This document shows, piece after piece, positions 1 through 5,290 of a DNA stretch of 5,341 bases. The notes under the pieces are model-generated. The model was not told the origin of the DNA. It was given only the letters and a program-made list of their open reading frames with translations, and did not search any database. This DNA is from JBEKJU01 sp050011095. Its GTDB lineage: Bacteria; Desulfobacterota; Syntrophorhabdia; Syntrophorhabdales; WCHB1-27. Position 1 is the first letter of the stretch; every line of letters begins with the position of its first letter. The position numbers and the translations under genes were made by a program. The stretch is taken from positions 1 through 5,341 of the forward strand of contig JBEKJU010000265.1 in NCBI GenBank assembly GCA_050011095.1, given 5' to 3'.

Positions 1-709
1 AGACCCTATGGATCACATCGGCGCCCCGTATCCCCTTGGGCACCTCCTCGATCTGGTCCATAGGGAAGGACGTCGAGAGCATCTCCTCAAGCGACAGCTC
101 CGCCACCTCTCCCTGGAGCTGCTGAGAGCCCTGCTCCGCTTTCCTCCTGAACTCCTCCGCCTGCTTCTTCAAATCCTCGATGACCTTGTCCTTGTCCGCC
201 TCTTTCAGCCGGTATTGCTCCGCGAGCCTTTTCTCCGTCTCACCCTGGATCCTCCTCCTCTCCTCGTCGATCTGCCGGGCGACCTCGAGTTCGACGCCCC
301 TTCTCGCCTCCTCCAGCTCATGTTTTTCTTTCCTTAGTTTCAGCTCCATTTCGCGAAAGGCCGTGATCTTTTTCTCCTTGTCGTCCAGAAGGCCTTTCAG
401 GGTGGTCATCTCCAGGGCGGCCTTTTCTTCGAGTTCCTTTCGCACCTCGGTTCCCAGTCTTGTCGTCTCCTCCGCAACCCGTCTGGCCATCTCCGCTTCC
501 AGGCCCTTTTTCTCCTCATCGAGCCGCTTTCGGTCCTGTTCGACCGCGAGTTCGGCCTGCCTGAGCGCGCCCCTCGTCAGGGCCAGCTCGGCATCGATCT
601 CCCGCTGCAACTGTTGCCTGATCCGTTGTGAGAGCGCCTCGTCGAGGGCTATCTCCCTGCCGCAGTGAGGGCAGCTGATGACCGTGGTCGTGTTCCCGGC
701 GTCACCCAT
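1..709 (-). CDS. DUF2130 (COG4487-type) coiled-coil protein, N-terminal 236 residues, truncated by window edge
   Basis: The reading frame opens at an ATG (707-709) and continues without a stop to the left edge, so only the N-terminal 236 residues are visible. Residues 11-20 read ISCPHCGREI, a single CxxC pair (C13, C16) that looks like half a zinc ribbon. Residues about 25-205 are almost entirely charged and heptad-like (long runs of E, K, R, Q, L), a long coiled coil. From about residue 197 the sequence (QLQGEVAELSLEEML, then EEVPKGIRGADVIHRV at 221-236) matches my memory of the start of the DUF2130 domain, whose remainder lies outside the window. The family's biochemical role is not established; the C-terminal part has been likened to nuclease-like folds, which I cannot test here. 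An AAGGA ribosome site sits 6 nt before the ATG. The gene begins 15 bp after the stop of the aminotransferase upstream, so it is probably co-transcribed with it, although a functional link is not obvious. Confidence 0.85.
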   Translation of the reverse strand, partial: MGDAGNTTTVISCPHCGREIALDEALSQRIRQQLQREIDAELALTRGALRQAELAVEQDRKRLDEEKKGLEAEMARRVAEETTRLGTEVRKELEEKAALEMTTLKGLLDDKEKKITAFREMELKLRKEKHELEEARRGVELEVARQIDEERRRIQGETEKRLAEQYRLKEADKDKVIEDLKKQAEEFRRKAEQGSQQLQGEVAELSLEEMLSTSFPMDQIEEVPKGIRGADVIHRV

Positions 710-724
710 GATATATCCTTCCGC

Positions 725-1906
725 CTATTTACAGTACTGGTTGCCCACCTTCAGGAATGCCTCCCTGGAGCGCTCGATGACATCCATCTCCGTACAGAAG
801 GCCACCCTGAAATAGCCCCGTCTTCCGAACCCCGCCCCCGGCACCGCGAGGATGCGGTGCTTCAGCATCGTCCTGATGAACTGGATGTCGTCCTCCATGG
901 GCGATTTCGGGAAGATATAGAACGTGCCCTCGGGCAGCCGGACGTCAAAGCCCGATTCCACGAGGACGTTGTAGATGGCGTCCCTCTTTGCCTGGTAGTC
1001 GGCCACATCCACGCTGTTCCTTTGAAACCTGCCCACGATCCGCTGCATGAGGGCAGGGGCGTTGATGAAGCCGAGGATCCTGTTGGCAAAGATCATGGCG
1101 TCGATCAATGACCTGTCGCCATCCAGCCGGGGCGAGACGGCGATATAACCGATGCGCTCGCCGGCGAGACCAAGGTCCTTCGAGTGCGAGAAAACCGCGA
1201 TGGTGTCGTCATAGAGGCTGAAGGCGTCCGGAAGGCTCAGACCGTCATAAATGATCTTGCGATATGCCTCGTCGGAGACGAGGAATATGCGCTGCCCCTC
1301 CCGCCTCTTCCGGCTAAGCAGCGAGGCCAGTTCCTTCAGCTCGTCTTCGTGGTATACCGCGCCCGTAGGGTTATTGGGCGAGTTGATGATGATCGCCCTG
1401 GTCTTCTGTGAGATCGCCTCTTCGATGGCCTTGATGTCGAGATGGAAATCATCTTGCGTCTCCACAAGTTTCATCACGCCGCCGTGGTTCCCGATGTAGA
1501 ACATGAATTCAACAAAAAACGGCGCCATGACGAGCACCTCGTCGCCGGGATCGAGGATGGCCTTCATGGTCACGTTGATCCCGCCCGCCGAACCGACCGT
1601 CATGATGATATGGTCCTTCGTGAAGGGGAGGTGTGAATTGCCTCGGTGGAAATCCGCTATCTGTTCGCGCACCTCTTCATACCCGCTGTTGGGCATGTAC
1701 CGGTGCATGCCGCGGCCCTGTCGCAGCACCAGGTCGCAAAGTTCCCTCTTCAGCTCTTGCGGGGGCTCCGCGATCGGGTTTCCGAGGGTAAAATCGAAAA
1801 CGTTGTCGGCGCCGATCTCCCGTTTCAGCTTTTCACTCTCTTCGAACATGGCCCTTATCCATGAAGAGTTTTCCATCAGCTTGAGGATTCTGTTCGATAC
1901 GACCAT
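725..1906 (-). CDS. PLP-dependent class I/II aminotransferase (second of a tandem pair), probable aromatic/aspartate type
   Basis: A 393-residue fold-type I aminotransferase of full family length. It moves amino groups between an amino acid and a 2-oxo acid in the cytoplasm using pyridoxal phosphate. Visible landmarks are NSPNNPTGAVY (175-185; N179 is the conserved Asn beside the cofactor ring), SDEAYRKI (211-218; D212 contacts the pyridine nitrogen and Y215 the cofactor oxygen), SHSKDLGLAGERIGY (240-254; K243 is the Schiff-base lysine, R251 the phosphate-binding Arg) and GYFRVAF (364-370; R367 matches the Arg that binds the substrate alpha-carboxylate). All catalytic positions are intact. 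The ATG at 1906 follows an AGGGAGG site that overlaps the stop codon of the upstream paralogue (gap 4 bp), indicating translational coupling. By sequence alone the substrate is open (aspartate, aromatic or alanine type). The Phe/Tyr-rich leader of this operon argues for a role in phenylalanine/tyrosine synthesis; that part is inference. Confidence 0.93.
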   Translation of the reverse strand: MVVSNRILKLMENSSWIRAMFEESEKLKREIGADNVFDFTLGNPIAEPPQELKRELCDLVLRQGRGMHRYMPNSGYEEVREQIADFHRGNSHLPFTKDHIIMTVGSAGGINVTMKAILDPGDEVLVMAPFFVEFMFYIGNHGGVMKLVETQDDFHLDIKAIEEAISQKTRAIIINSPNNPTGAVYHEDELKELASLLSRKRREGQRIFLVSDEAYRKIIYDGLSLPDAFSLYDDTIAVFSHSKDLGLAGERIGYIAVSPRLDGDRSLIDAMIFANRILGFINAPALMQRIVGRFQRNSVDVADYQAKRDAIYNVLVESGFDVRLPEGTFYIFPKSPMEDDIQFIRTMLKHRILAVPGAGFGRRGYFRVAFCTEMDVIERSREAFLKVGNQYCK

Positions 1907-1910
1907 GTCC

Positions 1911-3101
1911 TTACCTCCCTATATATCGTTTCCCTGCCCTCAGGAAACCTGGCCTCGCCTTTACTATCATCTCCATGGGCACGCAGAAGGCGATGCGAAA
2001 ATAGCCCTCCCTTCCGAAGCCCCGTCCCGGAACGAGCAGAATCCTCTCTTCCTCCTGCATCCTGAAGATGAAATCGACCTCATCGGCGAGGGGCGACTTC
2101 GGGAACATGTAGAATGCGCCCGCCGGCTTCACGCACTCGAAGCCCGCCTCCATGAGGGTGTCGTACATGAAATCCCTTTTCCGCCGGTAGTCGTCGATGC
2201 TGACCGACGTCCTCTGAAATTCCCCCACAACCCTCTGAAAAAGGGCGGGGGCGTTAACGAAGCCGAGGGCCCGGATGGCGATCATGAGGCCCGACACCAG
2301 AAGCTCTATCTCTGGGATGCGGGGGGAAACGGCCACATAGCCGATCCTCTCGCCCGGCAGGGCGAGGTCTTTGGAGTGAGAGGTCACGGTGATGACAAGG
2401 TCGTAGATGCGGAAAAGGTCCGGGAGAGGCGCCTCGGTGTATACGATTTTTCTATACGCCTCGTCGGCTATGATATATATCTCCCGTCCGCTCCGCCTTT
2501 GCCTGGAAAGGAGGTCCGCCAGCTCCATGAGGCTTTCCTCGCTGTAGACCGCGCCGGTGGGGTTGTTGGGACTATTGATCAGGACGGCCCTGGTCCTCGG
2601 AGTGAGGGCGCGCTCTATGGCCCCTATGTCGAGTTGAAAGTCCGCTTTTGTCTCGACCAGTATCGGCCTGGCCCCGAAATTATCGATGTAATTCTTGAAT
2701 TCCCAGAAGAAGGGGCTCGGCATGATGACGTCGTCGCCCCTGTTGAGCATCGCCTTGAAGATGATGTTGAGACCGCCCGCGCACCCCACGGTCATGAAAA
2801 CATGGAGGGGCGTGAAGGGAAGGCCGCATCGCTCCGACAGGTAGTCCGCTATCTCCCTTCGCACCTCTTCATACCCGTTGTTTGGCATGTACCGATGCAT
2901 ACCCGGGCTGGGATTGTTGAGCGACTCGACGAGCCGGGATTGCAGCGCGGAAGGAGGCTCTATGTCCGGGTTCCCCAGCGAAAAATCGTAGACGTTCTCC
3001 ACACCGTAGTCCTTTTTCATCCGGATGCCCGCCTCGAACATCCTCCGCGTCCATCCTTCCTGATCCATCACCAGCTTCTTCATCTTGTTGGACAGAATCA
3101 C
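1911..3101 (-). CDS. PLP-dependent class I/II aminotransferase (first of a tandem pair), GTG start, behind a Phe/Tyr attenuator
   Basis: A 396-residue cytoplasmic fold-type I aminotransferase, colinear with the downstream paralogue and, by eye, identical to it at about half of the positions, including GMHRYMPNxGYEEVR near residue 67. Catalytic landmarks are NSPNNPTGAVY (176-186; N180), IADEAYRKIVY (211-221; D213, Y216), SHSKDLALPGERIGY (241-255; K244 is the PLP lysine, R252 the phosphate Arg) and EGYFRIAF (365-372; R369 the alpha-carboxylate Arg). The start is a GTG at 3101. It is preferred because GGAGG lies 5 nt upstream and the N-terminus (MILSNKMKKL) aligns with that of the paralogue (MVVSNRILKL). 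It is the first structural gene of the operon and lies 12 bases past the U-tract of an intrinsic terminator in its leader, so expression depends on read-through. Aspartate aminotransferase, prephenate aminotransferase or aromatic aminotransferase are all possible; the leader favours aromatic amino acid biosynthesis. Confidence 0.93.
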   Translation of the reverse strand: MILSNKMKKLVMDQEGWTRRMFEAGIRMKKDYGVENVYDFSLGNPDIEPPSALQSRLVESLNNPSPGMHRYMPNNGYEEVRREIADYLSERCGLPFTPLHVFMTVGCAGGLNIIFKAMLNRGDDVIMPSPFFWEFKNYIDNFGARPILVETKADFQLDIGAIERALTPRTRAVLINSPNNPTGAVYSEESLMELADLLSRQRRSGREIYIIADEAYRKIVYTEAPLPDLFRIYDLVITVTSHSKDLALPGERIGYVAVSPRIPEIELLVSGLMIAIRALGFVNAPALFQRVVGEFQRTSVSIDDYRRKRDFMYDTLMEAGFECVKPAGAFYMFPKSPLADEVDFIFRMQEEERILLVPGRGFGREGYFRIAFCVPMEMIVKARPGFLRAGKRYIGR

Positions 3102-3113
3102 TTAATCCTCCAT

Positions 3114-3141
3114 AAAAAAGGGCCGTGAAACTCCACGGCCC
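3114..3141 (-). terminator. Rho-independent terminator in the leader of the aminotransferase operon (attenuator terminator)
   Basis: On the minus strand the sequence reads GGGCCGTG, a 6-nt loop (GAGTTT), CACGGCCC, then six T. The 8-bp stem (3134-3141 with 3120-3127) is perfect and GC-rich, and the T-tract (3114-3119) follows directly. It lies upstream of, not after, a gene: the GGAGG site and GTG start of the first aminotransferase follow 12 bases later. This position fits a conditional terminator rather than an end-of-operon terminator. On the plus strand the same hairpin is followed by C and A, so it is not a terminator in that direction. Confidence 0.87.
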
Positions 3142-3222
3142 CCAAAACTCGAAAGGCCATGGATCGGTTTGCACCCATGGCCTTTGTTGCCCCTATTCAG
3201 AGCACCAAGGTATCCGGGTGCA
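3132..3222 (-). promoter_or_regulatory. Mutually exclusive RNA helices of a Phe/Tyr transcription attenuator
   Basis: Four leader segments upstream of the terminator U-tract can pair in competing ways on the minus-strand RNA. Segment 2 (AAAGGCCATGG, 3175-3185) and segment 3 (CCATGGCCTTT, 3152-3162) form a perfect 11-bp hairpin with a 12-nt loop. Segment 3 can instead pair with the left arm of the terminator: UCCAUGGCC (3155-3163) with GGCCGUGGA (3132-3140), 9 bp including one G-U, which would block termination. Segment 1, inside the last third of the leader peptide (3204-3222), can pair with segment 2 (3170-3187) through UGCACCC:GGGUGCA plus three shorter runs, 15 pairs in all by hand count. 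So 1:2 plus 3:4 gives read-through, and 2:3 plus the terminator stem gives termination. A ribosome halted at the leader stop codon would cover segment 1 and end just before segment 2. Pairings are from inspection, without folding energies. Confidence 0.75.
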
Positions 3223-3265
3223 GGCTAAAAAAGTAAAAGTAAAAGCGCGTCTTCCTGCCGCTCAT
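3197..3265 (-). CDS. Leader peptide (22 aa) rich in phenylalanine and tyrosine codons, attenuator sensor
   Basis: A short ORF from ATG (3263-3265) to TGA (3197-3199). Residues 1-7 are MSGRKTR, residues 8-13 are FYFYFF, and residues 14-22 are SLHPDTLVL. Six consecutive aromatic codons (TTT four times, TAC twice) in a 22-residue peptide, followed by competing hairpins and a terminator, is the classic layout of amino-acid biosynthetic leader peptides such as those of the enterobacterial phe operons. Its likely job is to report charged tRNA-Phe and tRNA-Tyr through ribosome stalling; the peptide itself need have no function. No Shine-Dalgarno site is visible. The proposed promoter predicts transcription starting at or within a few bases of the ATG, so translation may be leaderless. 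There is no other in-frame start codon before the aromatic run. The alternative is that the A-rich plus-strand tract yields these codons by chance, but the coupling with the hairpins makes that less likely. Confidence 0.75.
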   Translation of the reverse strand: MSGRKTRFYFYFFSLHPDTLVL

Positions 3266-3272
3266 GTTCGTA

Positions 3273-3301
3273 AGTCTAAGCGAATTCCCCGGCGATGTCA
3301 A
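3273..3301 (-). promoter_or_regulatory. Sigma70-type promoter of the aminotransferase operon
   Basis: On the minus strand a perfect TTGACA (3296-3301) is separated by 17 nt from TAGACT (3273-3278), which matches TATAAT at four of six positions. Transcription would start about seven bases later, near 3265-3267, which is at the ATG of the leader peptide. Placement directly before the leader ORF and the attenuator supports it as the operon promoter. Confidence 0.68.
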
Positions 3302-3486
3302 GAGAGATAGCCAGTGCCCACAACGTTTCTTCCGCGGGGGCGCCATTGAAGATCAGATCGGTTTGCCCACCATTTCACGCCCGGACCGCCCGGCCCTGTC
3401 GCGTCTTCTTCCTTGTGATGCGGATTTGACGGCACGGGGGGCCGTGTGCGGTCAAGAAAACCGAGCAAAATCCGTGAAAGTTTTTC
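3302..3486. other. Gene-free spacer between divergent promoters, with one imperfect inverted repeat
   Basis: This stretch carries no convincing coding region on either strand; reading frames crossing it lack ribosome sites and recognisable protein character. The only structure seen is an imperfect inverted repeat at 3426-3455, with outer arms TTGAC (3426-3430) and GTCAA (3451-3455) and inner arms CACGG (3433-3437) and CCGTG (3442-3446). It could be an operator or a cruciform/hairpin, but no T-tract follows it, so it does not look like a terminator. The 25 bases just before the MarR promoter are rich in A and T and could help that promoter. Confidence 0.5.
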
Positions 3487-3515
3487 TTGACACCCTTAGA
3501 GAGCCGGTATAGATT
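3487..3515 (+). promoter_or_regulatory. Promoter of the marR-efflux operon
   Basis: A perfect TTGACA at 3487-3492 is followed after 17 nt by TAGATT (3510-3515), four of six matches to the -10 consensus; an overlapping TATAGA (3508-3513) with a 15-nt spacer is the alternative. Transcription would begin near 3522, giving a leader of about 50 nt before the MarR start. The -10 box runs into the tandem 14-bp repeat, so a bound repressor would block polymerase. Confidence 0.7.
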
Positions 3516-3540
3516 GTTGCGACAACATTGTTGCGACAAC
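3513..3540 (+). repeat. Tandem 14-bp direct repeat, probable MarR operator
   Basis: ATTGTTGCGACAAC occurs twice with no gap (3513-3526 and 3527-3540). Each copy contains the short inverted repeat GTTG-CGA-CAAC, and the junction makes another, CAACA-T-TGTTG (3523-3533). MarR-family dimers bind short AT-rich palindromes overlapping their own promoters, and this repeat sits from the -10 box to about +19, 30 bp before the marR start codon. The assignment as the operator of the adjacent MarR protein is an inference from position and symmetry. Confidence 0.7.
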
Positions 3541-3570
3541 GTTTAGCCGCCTTTAACCGCAAAGAAGGCA

Positions 3571-4053
3571 ATGAAGATCACCCTCGCCCCCCTCAACGAC
3601 TCGACCGGTTTCTGGATATACCGGGTCCACACCCAGGCGATCAACCTTTTGAGAAGGACGCTTCAGGCCGCGGGGTACGATCTGACGCCGGAGCAGTGCT
3701 ACGTGCTCATAAGGCTCGGCGAGCTGCAGGGGATAAACCAGAGCTGCATCGGAAGGAGACTCTTCAAGGACCGCCACAGCATTACCCGCATACTCGACGT
3801 GCTCGAAAGACATGGGTATATCGAACGGCGGCCGGACGGAGCGGACAAGCGGATGTTCCGCATCTTTCTGACCGAAAGGGGGGACACCGTGCGTGATGGC
3901 GTGGTGCCCCTTGTCGTGGCATTCGAGGAGTCCGTTTATGAGGGTCTCACCGAGGAAGACCTGTGTATCATGCGGAAGATGCTGGAGCACATAGCGGGGA
4001 ACATCGAGGGGAAGGCGCAAGAGCCGGGACGGCTTGGGGCAGAAACGGGATAG
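3571..4053 (+). CDS. MarR-family transcriptional regulator
   Basis: A 160-residue protein of typical MarR length (usually 140-170). It is expected to be a cytoplasmic dimer that represses a nearby promoter until a small ligand or oxidant is sensed. The order of elements fits: an N-terminal dimerisation helix (about 10-35), then LTPEQCYVLIRLGE (38-51), a helix-turn-helix with recognition helix around DRHSITRILDVLERHG (67-82), and the wing YIERRPDGADKRMFRIFLT (83-101) carrying the usual acidic-basic pattern (D89, D92, R94). The C-terminal helices return to the dimer interface. Three cysteines (C43, C59, C132) are present, but redox sensing cannot be claimed. The ATG at 3571 is the only start in frame after a TAG at 3544; an AAGG site lies only 2 nt before it, so initiation may be weak. 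The stop is 11 bp before the efflux adaptor gene, so it is the first gene of that operon and its likely repressor. Confidence 0.9.
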   Translation: MKITLAPLNDSTGFWIYRVHTQAINLLRRTLQAAGYDLTPEQCYVLIRLGELQGINQSCIGRRLFKDRHSITRILDVLERHGYIERRPDGADKRMFRIFLTERGDTVRDGVVPLVVAFEESVYEGLTEEDLCIMRKMLEHIAGNIEGKAQEPGRLGAETG

Positions 4054-4064
4054 GGGGTGCGTGA

Positions 4065-5273
4065 ATGGCATGGAAAAAGAGGGTAAGACCGTATTCCTGT
4101 GCAGCGGTTCTCGTGATCGTGTTGGCGCTGTCTCTGCCCGCATGCAGGAAGGCGCAGACAGGTGAACAGCCCACGGCCCAGACGGTAGAGGTCACCTCCG
4201 TCATCCAAAGGGACGTACCCATCTACGCCGAATGGACAGCCTCTACGGACGGGCTGGTAAATGCCACTATCCGCGCCCAGGTCCAGGGTTATCTCGTAAC
4301 CCGCGATTACGGTGAGGGTCAATTCGTGAGGAAGGGACAGGTCCTTTTCAGGATCGATCCGCGGCCCTTTCAGGCGGCGTTGGAGCAGACAAGGGGGCAG
4401 CTCAGCGAGCAGCGGGCCAGGTGGGAGAACGCGCACGCCAATCTCGAACGGATAAAGCCCCTTGTCGCGGAGAACGCGATAAGCAAAAAGGACCTCGATG
4501 ACGCGCTCGGGGCGGAGCAGGCGACCCGCGCGGCTGTTGCGGCGGCCCAGGCAGCGGTCGACAAGGCCGCATTGGACCTCGGCTTCACCAAGATCGCTTC
4601 TCCGATCGACGGGATCGCGGGCATCGCCCGGGCCCAACTCGGGAACCTCGTAGGACCGGGGTCCATAGAGGAGCTGACCACCGTCTCGACGGTCAACCCC
4701 ATGAAGGTCTATATCCCCATGAGCGAGCAGGAATACCTGAGGTACGTCCAGAACAAAGGAGGCACCCGGCGCATCGAGCTCGAACTGGTCCTTGCCGACG
4801 GGTCCATCCACCCCCATAAGGGGACCTTTGCCTTTGCCGACCGCCAGGTGGACGTGGGGACGGGTACGATCAAGGTCGCCGCCCTCTTCCCCAATCCCGG
4901 AAATGTGCTCCGGCCGGGACAATTCGCCAGGGTTCGCGCAGAGGTTGCCCTCAAGAGGGGCGCCCTCCTCGTGCCGCAGAGGGCGATCACCGAGCTGCAG
5001 GGGAGTTATCAGGCCGCTGTGGTCGGACCGGACGGCAGGGTCGACATCCGCCGGGTTTTGACGGCGGAACGGATCGATAACCTTTGGGTAATAGAACAGG
5101 GCCTGAAACCCGGCGAGCAGGTCATAGCAGAGGGGCTCCAGAAGGTCAGGCAGGGCTCGGTCGTCCTCATGAAGCCTTTCGTCCTTCCGCAGAGCGACCT
5201 CGCTCCACGCGCCGGAGGGGAGGCCCCATCCAGGCCGGCCCCCATACCGCCTGAGAAGGCCGGGAAAGGGTAG
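4065..5273 (+). CDS. RND efflux periplasmic adaptor subunit (AcrA/MexE-type membrane fusion lipoprotein)
   Basis: A 402-residue membrane fusion protein that would bridge an inner-membrane RND pump and an outer-membrane channel for export of drugs or other toxic compounds. Residues 1-27 form a lipoprotein signal: MAWKKRVR, a hydrophobic stretch (about 11-24), then SLPAC with C27 as the probable lipidated cysteine. The mature part follows the family order: a first beta-barrel/lipoyl half with VQGYLVTRDYGEGQFVRKGQ (73-92) and LFRIDPRPFQAAL (94-106), an alpha-hairpin coiled coil (about 105-172), the second lipoyl half FTKIASPIDGIAGIAR (174-189) with GNLVGPG (193-199), then TTVSTVNPMKVYIPMSEQEYL (205-225) and VLRPGQFARVRAEV (281-294) of the beta-barrel, and a membrane-proximal domain up to about 370. 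The tail (about 376-402) is Pro/Ala-rich. A GGGGG site lies 8 nt before the ATG. The downstream gene begins a matching RND pump. The substrate cannot be read from the sequence. Confidence 0.94.
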   Translation: MAWKKRVRPYSCAAVLVIVLALSLPACRKAQTGEQPTAQTVEVTSVIQRDVPIYAEWTASTDGLVNATIRAQVQGYLVTRDYGEGQFVRKGQVLFRIDPRPFQAALEQTRGQLSEQRARWENAHANLERIKPLVAENAISKKDLDDALGAEQATRAAVAAAQAAVDKAALDLGFTKIASPIDGIAGIARAQLGNLVGPGSIEELTTVSTVNPMKVYIPMSEQEYLRYVQNKGGTRRIELELVLADGSIHPHKGTFAFADRQVDVGTGTIKVAALFPNPGNVLRPGQFARVRAEVALKRGALLVPQRAITELQGSYQAAVVGPDGRVDIRRVLTAERIDNLWVIEQGLKPGEQVIAEGLQKVRQGSVVLMKPFVLPQSDLAPRAGGEAPSRPAPIPPEKAGKG

Positions 5274-5290
5274 GATAGGGGCACATCCGG

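Noticed and set aside
180..668. Serine-rich plus-strand open frame (162 codons) at the left end
   Set aside because: The serine/arginine-rich translation is the mirror of the coiled-coil codons (GAG, GAA, AAG) of the DUF2130 gene on the other strand.
3102..3113. Four-codon ORF (ATG GAG GAT TAA) directly before the aminotransferase GTG
   Set aside because: Its ATG follows the terminator T-tract without any ribosome site, and its codons are simply the GGAGG site of the real gene. Re-initiation is conceivable but unsupported.
1503..3128. Long plus-strand open frame (541 codons) opposite the aminotransferase genes
   Set aside because: It lies antisense to two clearly recognisable aminotransferases with intact catalytic motifs, spans their junction, and its translation resembles no protein family. 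It is a by-product of GC-rich codon use.
3120..3141. Terminator for plus-strand transcription
   Set aside because: The hairpin is symmetric, but on the plus strand it is followed by C and A rather than a T-tract, and no plus-strand gene ends here.
3114..3222. Metabolite-binding riboswitch in the aminotransferase leader
   Set aside because: I could not match the conserved cores of riboswitch classes I know (for example preQ1, SAM, ZTP, fluoride, glutamine, cyclic-di-GMP). The aromatic-codon leader peptide plus competing stems explains the structure better. A covariance-model search would settle it.
3264..3512. Plus-strand open frame of 82 codons in the divergent intergenic region
   Set aside because: It has no ribosome site, runs against the leader promoter and across the marR promoter, and shows no protein-like composition.
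3936..4922. Minus-strand open frame of 328 codons opposite the MarR gene end and the efflux adaptor
   Set aside because: The plus strand encodes a full-length adaptor and a MarR regulator with recognisable domains; the antisense translation is low in recognisable structure and has no supported start.
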